Positions 17,777 through 26,372 of a stretch of DNA of 64,000 bases are shown in pieces. The notes under the pieces were generated by a model. That model was not told where the DNA came from, ran no database searches, and saw only the letters and a list, made by a program, of their open reading frames with translations. This DNA comes from Acetobacter oryzoeni (GTDB lineage: Bacteria > Pseudomonadota > Alphaproteobacteria > Acetobacterales > Acetobacteraceae). Each line of letters begins with the position of its first letter. Position 1 is the first letter of the stretch. Location of the stretch: positions 2,363,001 through 2,427,000 of the forward strand of contig NZ_CP042808.1 in the NCBI RefSeq assembly GCF_004014775.2, in the 5' to 3' direction. The position numbers and the translations under genes were made by a program.

Positions 17777-19462
17777 AGCTTTTGCGCCACCACATAGCTT
17801 GCGTGCGCTCGCCAGTGCCGTATGCAGTTGTGTGTAAATATTCTCTTTTCCAAGCACGGCAGTAATATGGTGACGCTCCATATCTTTTAGAAAGAATGGA
17901 GCAACACGCCCAAACAAAACGGTTATTCCGCGCGCATGTAACCTTTGTAAAACATCCCGCACAACTTGTGCTGCTGAATAATCAATATCGGTAATTGCAC
18001 TGCAATCTACCACAACGCATTTTACCGGATTTGGTGCAGATGAAATCAGTGTCATGATATCATCTGCAAACAAATTACAATTTGCATAAAACAGATCTGC
18101 ACAAAAACGATAAATGATAATACCCGGCATACTTTGCTCTCCGGGTGCGACCGCTTCTGCTTCCAACATCCCGGTGGAGGCTTCTGGTGCCATTATCAAC
18201 GTATGCGGCATATAGCTATGCCGCACATGCCGAAACAGAGAGAGTGCAATAGCAATAAAGATACCCTGCTCTACCCCTACGCTCACAACCGTAGCAGCTG
18301 TTACCAGCGCCAAACGGAATTCTCCGGGGCTTTCTTGGCGGATACCATTAAGCGCCTGAATATCTATCATCCGCACGGCTACGCAAAACACAATGGCACC
18401 CAACACACAGCGAGGAAGATACTGCAAAGGTTCTGGAAAAAACAAAAGTACGCAGGCCGTTACCGCAGCAAAAACAAGCTGCGCTTTTTGTGATCTTGCT
18501 CCGGCCTGCACGGCCATAGCTGTTTGCGTAGGGCTACCGTTCACCGTAAATGTGCCGGTTAAAGCAGCCGCAGCATTGGCCGCACACAACCCCACAATAT
18601 CTGCATTTTCATCAACATGTTCATGAAACATGTTTGCAAAAGCACGTGATGTAGCCGCACTTTGTGCAATAATAACAAAAACACAGGATGCAGAAATAGG
18701 TAACAGGGCCAGCATATCATGCCAGCCAGGAAGAGGCATGGAAAACGCCGGCAAGCCACCGCGTATGCTGCCCAAAATGGCAACATCGTAATGCTGCAGA
18801 TCCAAACCCCAGCTACACAAAATACTTACAACCACAACACACAGGCCTACTGGCCAATGGGGCCTCTGCCTTGCACCTGCCAACAGCACCACACAACTCA
18901 GGCTGGCAATGGCCATACTTAAGCCTTGCATTTGCCCAAAGCCCTGGAACAACCCTATCGCCTGCACCAGTGTATTGTGAGAGGACGAGACCAAGCCTGT
19001 CATGTCATACAACATGCTTAGGCCTACCTGTACACCTACACCTGCCAAAAAGCCTACCAGCACAGTGCGAGACAGAAAATCTGCCAGAAAGCCCAAGCGA
19101 AATAAGCGGGCAACCAGCAGAAACCCCGCATTAAGAAGAGCTACCGCACTTACCAATTCCATATACCTGGCGCTGCCGGGCGAAACAATTTCTGACAGAC
19201 CACTGGAAAAAATGGCTGCTGTAGCAGAATCTGCCGCCACCACGAGGTGACGTGATGAACCAAACAGAGCAAACGCCACTAACGGAAACAACACAGTATA
19301 TAACCCGCATACAGCAGGCATTTCGGCAATACGCGCATACCCCAGAACCTGAGGAATGTTCATGGAAGCCAGAGAAAGCCCCGCCAGCATATCCGACCAT
19401 GACCCGGATTTTTTGGTTATCCGTTGGCCGAGCCAATTTTTTATGCCTAACAAGGGCGACAT
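17771..19462 (-). CDS. SulP-family inorganic anion transporter with STAS domain
   Basis: This 563-residue protein has the SLC26/SulP membrane domain (ASMNIPQVLGYARIAEMPAVCGLYT near residue 35; about 12-14 helices to ~residue 420) and a C-terminal STAS domain (KCVVVDCSAITDIDYSAAQVVRDV near 490). Sulfate, bicarbonate or other anions are the usual substrates. It is convergent with the TauE gene and divergent from arsC. Its place next to sulfite-handling genes suggests sulfate or sulfur-oxyanion transport, but this is inference. Confidence 0.9.
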   Translation of the reverse strand: MSPLLGIKNWLGQRITKKSGSWSDMLAGLSLASMNIPQVLGYARIAEMPAVCGLYTVLFPLVAFALFGSSRHLVVAADSATAAIFSSGLSEIVSPGSARYMELVSAVALLNAGFLLVARLFRLGFLADFLSRTVLVGFLAGVGVQVGLSMLYDMTGLVSSSHNTLVQAIGLFQGFGQMQGLSMAIASLSCVVLLAGARQRPHWPVGLCVVVVSILCSWGLDLQHYDVAILGSIRGGLPAFSMPLPGWHDMLALLPISASCVFVIIAQSAATSRAFANMFHEHVDENADIVGLCAANAAAALTGTFTVNGSPTQTAMAVQAGARSQKAQLVFAAVTACVLLFFPEPLQYLPRCVLGAIVFCVAVRMIDIQALNGIRQESPGEFRLALVTAATVVSVGVEQGIFIAIALSLFRHVRHSYMPHTLIMAPEASTGMLEAEAVAPGEQSMPGIIIYRFCADLFYANCNLFADDIMTLISSAPNPVKCVVVDCSAITDIDYSAAQVVRDVLQRLHARGITVLFGRVAPFFLKDMERHHITAVLGKENIYTQLHTALASARKLCGGAKAL

Positions 19463-19542
19463 ACTTTCTCTATCCCACTCTATTTGCGTGCCATGATACC
19501 CTCAAATATCATCATTGAGGCCTCACTCTTTAGGATGCACCT

Positions 19543-19890
19543 ATGTCTGTCACTCTTTACCACAACCCTTCTTGCGGCACGTCACGCACAGTTTTGGGCC
19601 TTATTCGAGATGCAGGAATTGAACCGAACATTATCCTTTATCTCAAAACGCCACCAACCCGGGCAGAATTGGAAAACATTTTAGCCAAAGGAAAGTTGAG
19701 CGCGCGCGACATTTTACGCAGCAAGGAAGCTTTATGTAAGGAATTGGGGCTTGATGTGCCTGGCATCAGCGATGATCAGATACTTGATGCCATTGCAGAA
19801 CACCCCAAGCTTCTCAATCGCCCCGTTGTGGTTACACCCAAAGGCGCAAAAGCCTGCCGTCCGGCTGATGTTGTGCTGGAACTGTTATAA
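19543..19890 (+). CDS. arsC: Glutaredoxin-dependent arsenate reductase
   Basis: A 115-residue ArsC-family protein reducing arsenate to arsenite with glutathione/glutaredoxin. The catalytic loop HNPSCGTSR (Cys11) and the RPVVVTPKGAKACRP segment with the conserved Arg near residue 92 match the plasmid R773-type group. No arsB/arsR lies beside it, so this is a lone gene. A strong terminator follows. Confidence 0.9.
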   Translation: MSVTLYHNPSCGTSRTVLGLIRDAGIEPNIILYLKTPPTRAELENILAKGKLSARDILRSKEALCKELGLDVPGISDDQILDAIAEHPKLLNRPVVVTPKGAKACRPADVVLELL

Positions 19891-19944
19891 AGTAAGCGCA
19901 ACCATATGCCTTATCTTTCTCACAAAGAATGAGCGTATGGTTTT

Positions 19945-19990
19945 AGATATATTGGGCTCAAGCATTCTGATACTTGAGCCCAATATATCT
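19945..19990. terminator. Bidirectional terminator with 18-bp stem
   Basis: AGATATATTGGGCTCAAG (19945-19962) pairs perfectly with 19973-19990 around a 10-nt loop. It lies between arsC and the convergent pirin gene and overlaps the pirin stop codon by two bases. Confidence 0.85.
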
Positions 19991-20738
19991 AACGAGATGC
20001 GACATCGACCAGAAGAAGCTCTGCTTTTTCCTGCGCAATCACAACGATATCCTGCTGACCGGTTATTGCCGCTGCATCACCACAATGCAGAACATACCCA
20101 TCTATTGTCACAATACCTGATACAACCAGCAGATATAGATCTCGCCCTAACGTGGTACTGTAAGCAGCTCCCTCTGCCGCTGGTATAACGGCATGTAACA
20201 GACGGGCCCGTGCCGTTAAGGTAACAGGAGCACCATCCGTAATCTGACCATCTTCTTCTGGATCATCTTCTTCTGGATCATCTTCAGGAAATCCTGATGC
20301 AAGAATTCTAAAACCTCCATCTTCCAATTGAGGGAAACTTGCGCGAACTTCCTGCGTAGGGGCCACACCCTCTACATCAGCCATGAACCAGAACTGAATA
20401 AACGTGGCACCCTCTGGGCCTGCAGACCATTCCAGTCTTTTACAGCCAGTACCGGTGCTTAAAAGATGCAGTCCGCCCTGCCCTACTTCTTCCTGCTCAA
20501 AACCATCTGCATGACTCACCAGACTGCCCGCAGATAACCATGTGAGAATATCCACATTGGCTTCTGGCCCAAGATGATACGCCTGCTCTGGCTTAAGCAT
20601 GCCAAGGTTAAGCACACGTAAGCGCCCATCATGGATATGTGCAGGATCTTGATAATCAGCAAATGCAAAATGGCAGCGGAGTATTAACGTATCTGAATGT
20701 GCACTGCCTAACGTAGGTGCTTGCCTGATTGTTATCAT
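19989..20738 (-). CDS. Pirin-family bicupin protein with altered metal site
   Basis: A 249-residue pirin/YhhW-like protein: FADYQDPAHIHDGRLRVLN opens the first cupin. In typical pirins the next strand carries HPHRDMEI and a later one HSE, which bind Fe; here these read LGPEANVDI and RLE, so most metal ligands are missing. Residues ~150-162 are an acidic tandem repeat (DPEED). The C-terminal cupin (LLVVSGIVTIDGYVLHCGDAAAITGQ) is better kept. It starts 9 nt upstream (minus sense) of no coding partner and precedes the efflux operon end. Function unknown. Confidence 0.75.
   Translation of the reverse strand: MITIRQAPTLGSAHSDTLILRCHFAFADYQDPAHIHDGRLRVLNLGMLKPEQAYHLGPEANVDILTWLSAGSLVSHADGFEQEEVGQGGLHLLSTGTGCKRLEWSAGPEGATFIQFWFMADVEGVAPTQEVRASFPQLEDGGFRILASGFPEDDPEEDDPEEDGQITDGAPVTLTARARLLHAVIPAAEGAAYSTTLGRDLYLLVVSGIVTIDGYVLHCGDAAAITGQQDIVVIAQEKAELLLVDVASR
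20250..20285. repeat. 15-bp tandem repeat in the pirin gene
   Basis: Two exact copies of ATCTTCTTCTGGATC and a partial third copy. They encode DPEED repeats on the minus strand and would expand or contract in frame by replication slippage. Confidence 0.85.
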
Positions 20739-20747
20739 ACGCCAATC

Positions 20748-22271
20748 TCACACATGTTTTTTTGCTTTTGTTCTTTCTGGGTACATCCCTTCCCAGCCGC
20801 CACCAACCGCACGATAAAGATGCGTAACAGACCCTGCCACGCGGGCCGTGGCATCAGCCAACGCGCTTTGAGAAGACAACAGTGCATTCTGCAATGTCAG
20901 CACATTCAAGAAATCGGATGATCCCTGCACATATTGAGCCTTGGCCGTATCTACTGCAATTTCGTTTTCATGCACGGCTTCGGCCAATTCATCTCGCCGA
21001 TGCTGAGCCGCCGTAAAATCGGCCATGGCATCATCAATTTCCTGCCACGCCTTTAAAACCGTGCGCTGGAACATGGTGGCAGCTTCTTTCTGCTGCGCCT
21101 TGCGCAAATGCAACTGGCCTGTCAGCCGCCCACCTTCAAACAAAGGAAGCGTTGCCGTGGGGCCAAAACCATATTGGCGTGATGCCCATGATCCTAACCC
21201 GCTAAACTGAAGCGCCTGCACATCCAAACTGCCAGATAGCGTAATCCTCGGAAAGAAATCTGCAATGGCCACACCAATACTGGCTGTGGCGGCATGTAAA
21301 TGATCCGCAGCCATACGGATATCTGGCCGACGTTCTGCCAGTTCAGATGGCAAACCAACCGGCACCAAAGCAGGCACAAGCGGAATGGGGCCTGGTGGCC
21401 CAAGTTCTGCATCTAATGCACCCGGTTCACGCGCAACCAGAAAGCTCAGAGCATTCAGCATATGTGTTGCCTGCGCCTGCAATGGCGGCAAACGTGCTTC
21501 AAATGTATGCAGCTGTCCTGTAGCTTCCGCCACATCCAAGCGTGTGGCAGCACCTTGCTCAAACCGCAATGTTGTGAGTTTTACACTATCTTTTGCAACC
21601 TGAATATTATGTTGCAAAATGCCAATCTGCGTTTGTGTGGCGCGTAAATCTATATAATCCTGCGCTGTCTCGGCCATAAGAGACACCAGAATATCACGCC
21701 GCATTTCTTCCGTTTCGTGCATGGCCGCTGTAGCTGCTTCCACCTGCCTGCGCACATGCCCCCAGAAGTCCACTTCCCACGATGCGTTCATACCATATTG
21801 AGGCAAGTTGAATGATGGGTTCCCAACACTTCCGGGCAAGGCGGTTGGGCCAAACCCTTGAGAGCCAGATGCAATAGACCCTGCCTGTTCACGCTCCATA
21901 GTGCCCAGCAACCCCAACACACCATTGGTGCTGGCCCGCTCTCGCCCATAAGAGGCGTTGGCTTCTGCATGCGGAAACTGTGCGGCACTGGCAATCCGCC
22001 GCTCTGCCTGGCTTTGCATCAAACGCAGGCTGGCGGCTTTAAGATCCAGATTAGAGGCTGCAACTTCATTTTCCAGCTTTGTTAGCACCGGATCATGAAA
22101 CAGTGTCCACCACTGCGGATCTGTTGATGCCGTTGTAATCTGGCTTTCTGCTGGCGGTTGCGTTGCGCGCCAATCTGCTGGCGCTTTCACCTGCGGTTTA
22201 TGATAGTTCGGCCCGACTGTGCAGCCAGAAAGCACGAATACAGACAAGCCGGAAAGGAAAAGACGCTTCAT
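20748..22271 (-). CDS. NodT-family outer-membrane efflux lipoprotein
   Basis: A TolC-like outer-membrane channel of 507 residues. The N-terminus is a lipoprotein signal with FVLSGCTVGPNYHKP (Cys ~17), typical of the NodT group, followed by two OEP domains with long coiled-coil helices (LDLKAASLRLMQSQAE; VAEATGQLHTFEARLP). The ATG at 22271 lies 4 nt after the adaptor stop and gives the correct signal peptide; the longer frame from 22337 overlaps the adaptor gene. It is the third gene of a tripartite efflux operon. Confidence 0.92.
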   Translation of the reverse strand: MKRLFLSGLSVFVLSGCTVGPNYHKPQVKAPADWRATQPPAESQITTASTDPQWWTLFHDPVLTKLENEVAASNLDLKAASLRLMQSQAERRIASAAQFPHAEANASYGRERASTNGVLGLLGTMEREQAGSIASGSQGFGPTALPGSVGNPSFNLPQYGMNASWEVDFWGHVRRQVEAATAAMHETEEMRRDILVSLMAETAQDYIDLRATQTQIGILQHNIQVAKDSVKLTTLRFEQGAATRLDVAEATGQLHTFEARLPPLQAQATHMLNALSFLVAREPGALDAELGPPGPIPLVPALVPVGLPSELAERRPDIRMAADHLHAATASIGVAIADFFPRITLSGSLDVQALQFSGLGSWASRQYGFGPTATLPLFEGGRLTGQLHLRKAQQKEAATMFQRTVLKAWQEIDDAMADFTAAQHRRDELAEAVHENEIAVDTAKAQYVQGSSDFLNVLTLQNALLSSQSALADATARVAGSVTHLYRAVGGGWEGMYPERTKAKKHV

Positions 22272-22275
22272 GACA

Positions 22276-23352
22276 TTACTGCCAGATATAACGGGAGTTA
22301 TTGGCATGCGGGCCTTCTGGCTTTGACGCCGTATCAATATTCACCTCAACAGACATGCCAACACGCACCTTTGCAGCAAGCGGCTGGTCTGGATCAAACG
22401 TGAGTTTAACGGGAATACGCTGCACAACCTTGGTGAAGTTACCCGTCGCGTTATCTGGCTGAATAGGTGCAAAAGCGACACCCGTGGCAGGTGCCAAGGA
22501 ATCCACATGAGCTTTAAGCGGATGACCGGGAAATGTATCGACCCAAACAGTCGCACTCTGGCCGGTTTGCACTTTTGTAAGCTGTGTTTCCTGAAAATTG
22601 GCCAGCACATAGGCTTCATGAACAGGCACAACAGCCAAAATACCCGTACCGGGATGCACATAATTCCCTACACGCACGCCACGTTCACCCACCACGCCAT
22701 CCATTGGGGCCGGAATGGTGCAGTAAGACAGGTTGAGTTCTGCCTGTTTTTCATCACCCTGCATACGCAGCAAAACACCACGGGCCCGCTGAAGCTGGGC
22801 TTTTAAAACAGCAACCTGCCGAATAGCCGCATCTACTCCAGCCTGATCTCGCGCTATGGCCGCAACTGCTTCTTTTTCCTGTGCTTCAGAAGATTGCTTT
22901 TGCTCAATTGTGCCCGCACCGCCAGAAGAAAGATTGCGATACCGGGTGGCATTTTGGCGAGCAAACATCAACGCTGCCTGATCTGCCATTATAGCAGCAC
23001 GTGTTTGCGCAATAATGGCATCCTGCCGGCCAAGTTCGGCTTCCAGATTAGCAACATCACCCTGGGCTGCCAGCACATTACCTTTTGCCACTTCCAAGGC
23101 TGCCCGGTAATCATCATCCTCAATATGCGCCAGTTCTTCACCTGCATGCACAAGCTGGTTATCCTGCGCAATCACCCTATCAATACGGCCTGACACCTTA
23201 GGTGCAACTGTAGGGAAATCTGCTGTTACATACGCATCATTGGTATATTGGTTGACACCATCACCATTGATCAGCCGCGAACCACCCCATGCAACAAGGG
23301 CAAGCACAGCAGCGGCACAGCCAGCATAAAGCAGCGGTTTTTTATAGATCAT
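22276..23352 (-). CDS. HlyD/EmrA-family membrane-fusion adaptor
   Basis: A 358-residue periplasmic adaptor with one N-terminal helix, the biotinyl-lipoyl-like half motif YVTADFPTVAPKVSGRIDRV (~residue 40), a coiled-coil hairpin (~90-190) and the second half RVGNYVHPGTGILAVVPVHEAYVLANFQETQL (~220-255). It links the MFS pump to the NodT outer-membrane channel. It lies 15 nt downstream of the pump gene and 4 nt before the channel gene. Confidence 0.93.
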   Translation of the reverse strand: MIYKKPLLYAGCAAAVLALVAWGGSRLINGDGVNQYTNDAYVTADFPTVAPKVSGRIDRVIAQDNQLVHAGEELAHIEDDDYRAALEVAKGNVLAAQGDVANLEAELGRQDAIIAQTRAAIMADQAALMFARQNATRYRNLSSGGAGTIEQKQSSEAQEKEAVAAIARDQAGVDAAIRQVAVLKAQLQRARGVLLRMQGDEKQAELNLSYCTIPAPMDGVVGERGVRVGNYVHPGTGILAVVPVHEAYVLANFQETQLTKVQTGQSATVWVDTFPGHPLKAHVDSLAPATGVAFAPIQPDNATGNFTKVVQRIPVKLTFDPDQPLAAKVRVGMSVEVNIDTASKPEGPHANNSRYIWQ

Positions 23353-23367
23353 AATCTGTATTCCGGA

Positions 23368-25008
23368 TTAGCGGGCTGGAGTATTTGCAGAAGGCGCGCG
23401 CGGCGGATACACCCGGCGCGGCAAAACAAGGTTCATGCAGGCATAACCAAGGCAGACCCAGATCAGCACATAATAGATATCGTTCAACGCCAGAACGAGC
23501 GCCTGCTCATGCACATAGGTATGGAAAACCTGCAGTGAATTTCGTGCAACATGTGCACTATCGGGCGATGTCACGGAAAGCTGTTGCGTAATAGGGTTGC
23601 CCATGCCCTGCAGGGCCAAGCCATGCGTGCCATGATGATCAAGCAACATTGTGGAGTGATATTGTTCCCGCCTACGGGTTAATGCCGCAAACAGTGCATA
23701 AGCAACTGCATTGGCCAAGCCTTTAAGCATATTGACCATGCCAGAAATAAACGGACCATCGGCGGGCCCCATGGCAAGGGTTGCCAACATGAGAGTGGGA
23801 ATAACAGTCATGGGCTGGCCAAAAACCTGCAGAATTTGCAGCGGATAAAAATTATCCCGCACCCAATCCACAGTCAGCCATGTGCCCAACCATGCAGAAG
23901 CAGCCAGACACAACATGCCGCCCGCCAGCACAAAACGGCAATCTACCTTACGGCTGTTACAGAAAGCGGCAATCAGCGGCAGCATAATCAGCTGCGGCAA
24001 AGCCACAACCAAAGAAACAGGCGCTGTTTGAATAGGCCGATACCCACGCACAGCAGACAGATAGGTGGCAGGAATATCCCCCATAATCGCACAGATGGCG
24101 AGAATACCGACCAGTGAGAGCAAAGCCGCCTGAATATTACGAGACCGCCAGTATTGAATGCGAAAATAAGGGCTGGGATGAAAGGCCTCGTTAATCACAA
24201 AGACAATAAAAGCTGCTCCGCCCCAGAATGTCAGATCCGTAATGACTGAGGAGCGGAACCAATCCAACCTGTCTCCCTGATACAGCACAATCACCAAGGA
24301 ACAGATGGCCGGTAGCCCAACCAACAAGCCAAGCCAGTTGAACTTTTCAAACCGCTCAAAATGCATTGGGTCTTTCGGCAAACCATAAGCCATCATCGCA
24401 ATGGCCAACACTGCCGTTGGGATAATTTCCCAATACAGCCAGTGCCACCCCATACGTTCAAACCAGAATGCTTCTAACGGCAAACCCAGATTAGGGCCGA
24501 AGGTCGCACTCATGGCGTATCCCCCAATGCCAAATACGCGTATTTCTGGTGGAAGGTATTTTAACATCACGGTCATCAGCACAGGCGGCAGACACCCGGC
24601 TGTTAAACCTTGAAAGGCACGCAAAATACAAAGCGACGTCACATCCGGCATAAAAGGTGCAGGGATGGAAAGCAGCGCCATGGCTGCTGTCATGAAAATG
24701 GAAAAACGATAGATTGAGAATGTCATATAAAACCACGGCGTAAACGCCATGGCTGCAATATTGAACGCCTCATAAATGGCAATAACCCAGGTGCCCTCAT
24801 CATGCCCAATGTGCATGGCGCCGCGAATATCGGACAGACCAATCTCGGTCACATGCTCATTAAATCCTGCAACATGCACGGCAAGCAGCATGCCCAAACA
24901 GCCAATAACAGTACGTAGGCCAAAGGGTGGGATGTAAGAAGGGCGTGGTGGCGCAGCGTGAATAACCGGTGCGGCACCTCCTCCTTGTGCAGGAGCGGCA
25001 GTATTCAT
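23368..25008 (-). CDS. DHA2-family MFS efflux transporter (EmrB-like)
   Basis: A 546-residue 14-helix drug:proton antiporter. The first helix region (LRTVIGCLGMLLAVHVAGF), motif AFQGLTAGCLPPVL near residue 130 and the DHA2-like TM9-12 region support the call. It is the first gene of an emrB-emrA-nodT type operon that exports lipophilic toxic compounds across both membranes. A divergent LysR gene begins 120 bp away and probably regulates it. Confidence 0.9.
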   Translation of the reverse strand: MNTAAPAQGGGAAPVIHAAPPRPSYIPPFGLRTVIGCLGMLLAVHVAGFNEHVTEIGLSDIRGAMHIGHDEGTWVIAIYEAFNIAAMAFTPWFYMTFSIYRFSIFMTAAMALLSIPAPFMPDVTSLCILRAFQGLTAGCLPPVLMTVMLKYLPPEIRVFGIGGYAMSATFGPNLGLPLEAFWFERMGWHWLYWEIIPTAVLAIAMMAYGLPKDPMHFERFEKFNWLGLLVGLPAICSLVIVLYQGDRLDWFRSSVITDLTFWGGAAFIVFVINEAFHPSPYFRIQYWRSRNIQAALLSLVGILAICAIMGDIPATYLSAVRGYRPIQTAPVSLVVALPQLIMLPLIAAFCNSRKVDCRFVLAGGMLCLAASAWLGTWLTVDWVRDNFYPLQILQVFGQPMTVIPTLMLATLAMGPADGPFISGMVNMLKGLANAVAYALFAALTRRREQYHSTMLLDHHGTHGLALQGMGNPITQQLSVTSPDSAHVARNSLQVFHTYVHEQALVLALNDIYYVLIWVCLGYACMNLVLPRRVYPPRAPSANTPAR

Positions 25009-25128
25009 AAGCGCAGTTCAAGCCGCCTACAGCGCCCCCGACAACCTCCATTTCTGGTAAGTGACGAATTCGATTTTCGGAATAGAAACTTCTGGCCATT
25101 CCATAAATCAACATCTACTTCTGAAGGG

Positions 25129-26052
25129 ATGAAAGGTTATGATCTCGACCTCTTGCGCTACCTTCAGGTTCTTGTTGAAGAAGAAAGCGTTTCTCTTGCT
25201 GCACGTCGGCTAAAAATCAGCGAACCGGCCATGAGCCGCCAGCTGGCTAAATTACGCAAAGCGTTTGCTGACCCTATTCTTGTGCAATCTGGCCGACGCA
25301 TGACCCCATCAACCTTTGCCGCGGGCATACTCAACCGTGTACAGGATGTTGTTGTAGCGGCAGATAGCCTTATAGAAACACGCGCACTTGCCAATCTGGC
25401 AAACATGGCGCCTACTTTTACCATCCGGGCGAATGATCTGGTTGTGGCAGCCTTGGCACTTCCACTCTTGGAAGCCTTGAAAAAAGATTGCCCACGCTGT
25501 GAAGTTATCTGGGCACCCGAGCTTGATGCTGCTGCATCTGATCCACTGCGCGATGGCAGTGTAGATTTGTACATCGGTGCGACAGACACGATGAAGCCCG
25601 AAATACGCCGCCAGACCATTTTCCGCGATTATATGCGGGGCCTTGTACGTAAAGAACATCCAATTCTGGCAGAGCCCATCACACCTCAAAGCATGGTGCG
25701 CTACGATTACATCAGCGTTTCACGCAGAGGCCGGGCGCAAGGGCCTATTGATTGGATGCTGCGTAATCAACATGGGCTCACCCGTAGGATTGCGATGGTA
25801 GTGCCCAATTACCATGCAATGATAGAAAGTATGAAAAATACAGATCTCATTCTACCTTTACCGGGTATCGTGATTGATCATATCTCTTTAGATGCTCTGG
25901 GGCTGACATCTTTTGAATTTCCGCTTTCACTTCCATCCGTGGAAGCTTTTCAAGCATGGCATCCTCGCCGTGACATGGACCCAGTGCATCGCTGGTTGCG
26001 AGAAACGCTTTTCCGTGTTGCCCGGCAGGTATTGGTAAAATTCCCTCCATAG
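25129..26052 (+). CDS. LysR-family transcriptional regulator of the efflux operon
   Basis: A 307-residue LysR protein: winged HTH at residues ~3-62 (LDLLRYLQVLVEEESVSLAARRLKISEPAMSRQLAKLR) and a C-terminal effector domain. The ATG at 25129 begins right before the conserved HTH. It is divergent from the emrB-like gene, the usual layout for a LysR and its target. Its stop is 6 bp from a tRNA 3' remnant, which places it at the boundary of a recombination hotspot. Confidence 0.9.
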   Translation: MKGYDLDLLRYLQVLVEEESVSLAARRLKISEPAMSRQLAKLRKAFADPILVQSGRRMTPSTFAAGILNRVQDVVVAADSLIETRALANLANMAPTFTIRANDLVVAALALPLLEALKKDCPRCEVIWAPELDAAASDPLRDGSVDLYIGATDTMKPEIRRQTIFRDYMRGLVRKEHPILAEPITPQSMVRYDYISVSRRGRAQGPIDWMLRNQHGLTRRIAMVVPNYHAMIESMKNTDLILPLPGIVIDHISLDALGLTSFEFPLSLPSVEAFQAWHPRRDMDPVHRWLRETLFRVARQVLVKFPP

Positions 26053-26058
26053 CACGCC

Positions 26059-26086
26059 GTGGGTTCGAATCCCGCCGCGGACACCA
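26059..26086 (+). other. 3' end of a tRNA gene (T arm, acceptor strand and CCA), 5' part missing
   Basis: GTGGG-TTCGAAT-CCCGC folds as a T arm, followed by CGCGGAC, discriminator A and CCA. The matching 5' acceptor strand (GTCCGCG) and the D and anticodon arms are absent: the LysR coding sequence lies there instead. The acceptor resembles alphaproteobacterial tRNA-Arg (CCU/UCU), but identity cannot be fixed without the anticodon. It looks like an old attachment-site remnant. Confidence 0.7.
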
Positions 26087-26113
26087 AATTAGCCAGGGCT
26101 TTTTTGAGACACA

Positions 26114-26150
26114 AAAAGCCCCGCCAACCGATTGGTTGAGCGGGGCTTTT
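26114..26150. terminator. Bidirectional tRNA terminator
   Basis: AAAAGCCCCGC (26114-26124) pairs with GCGGGGCTTTT (26140-26150), extended by an inner CAACC/GGTTG stem. It lies between two tail-to-tail tRNA 3' ends and would have ended both tRNA transcripts. Confidence 0.85.
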
Positions 26151-26154
26151 GAGA

Positions 26155-26199
26155 TGGTTGCGGGGGCAGGATTTGAACCTGCGGCCTTCAGGTTATGAG
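26155..26199 (-). other. Displaced 3' portion of tRNA-fMet; left attachment site (att) of the integrated element
   Basis: Read on the minus strand, 45 bp match an initiator tRNA from the anticodon loop (CTCATAA) through CAGGTTCAAATCCTG and CCCCCGCAACCA. Upstream of the loop the sequence no longer pairs with the anticodon stem, so the 5' half is gone. Together with the integrase beginning 174 bp away, this is the classic product of tyrosine-recombinase integration into a tRNA 3' end. The intact tRNA is expected at the other end of the element, beyond this window. Confidence 0.8.
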
Positions 26200-26372
26200 T
26201 TTGTAGGCAAGAGCTACGCCCTGCCACGAAATTCCCCGACGCATCCCGAAGAACCACTACTATCCTATTATTTTAATTGAATAAGTCGTTCATTTTGGCT
26301 CTTCTGTCTACGCTTACTCACGCTGACGTTTCAATCCCATTTGCATCCTATACGCATCCTGTGGAGGCAGCC

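Noticed and set aside
26155..26230. A complete tRNA-fMet gene on the minus strand
   Set aside because: Upstream of the anticodon loop the bases do not pair with the anticodon stem or acceptor; only a GTAGCTC-like stretch remains, so the gene is not whole.
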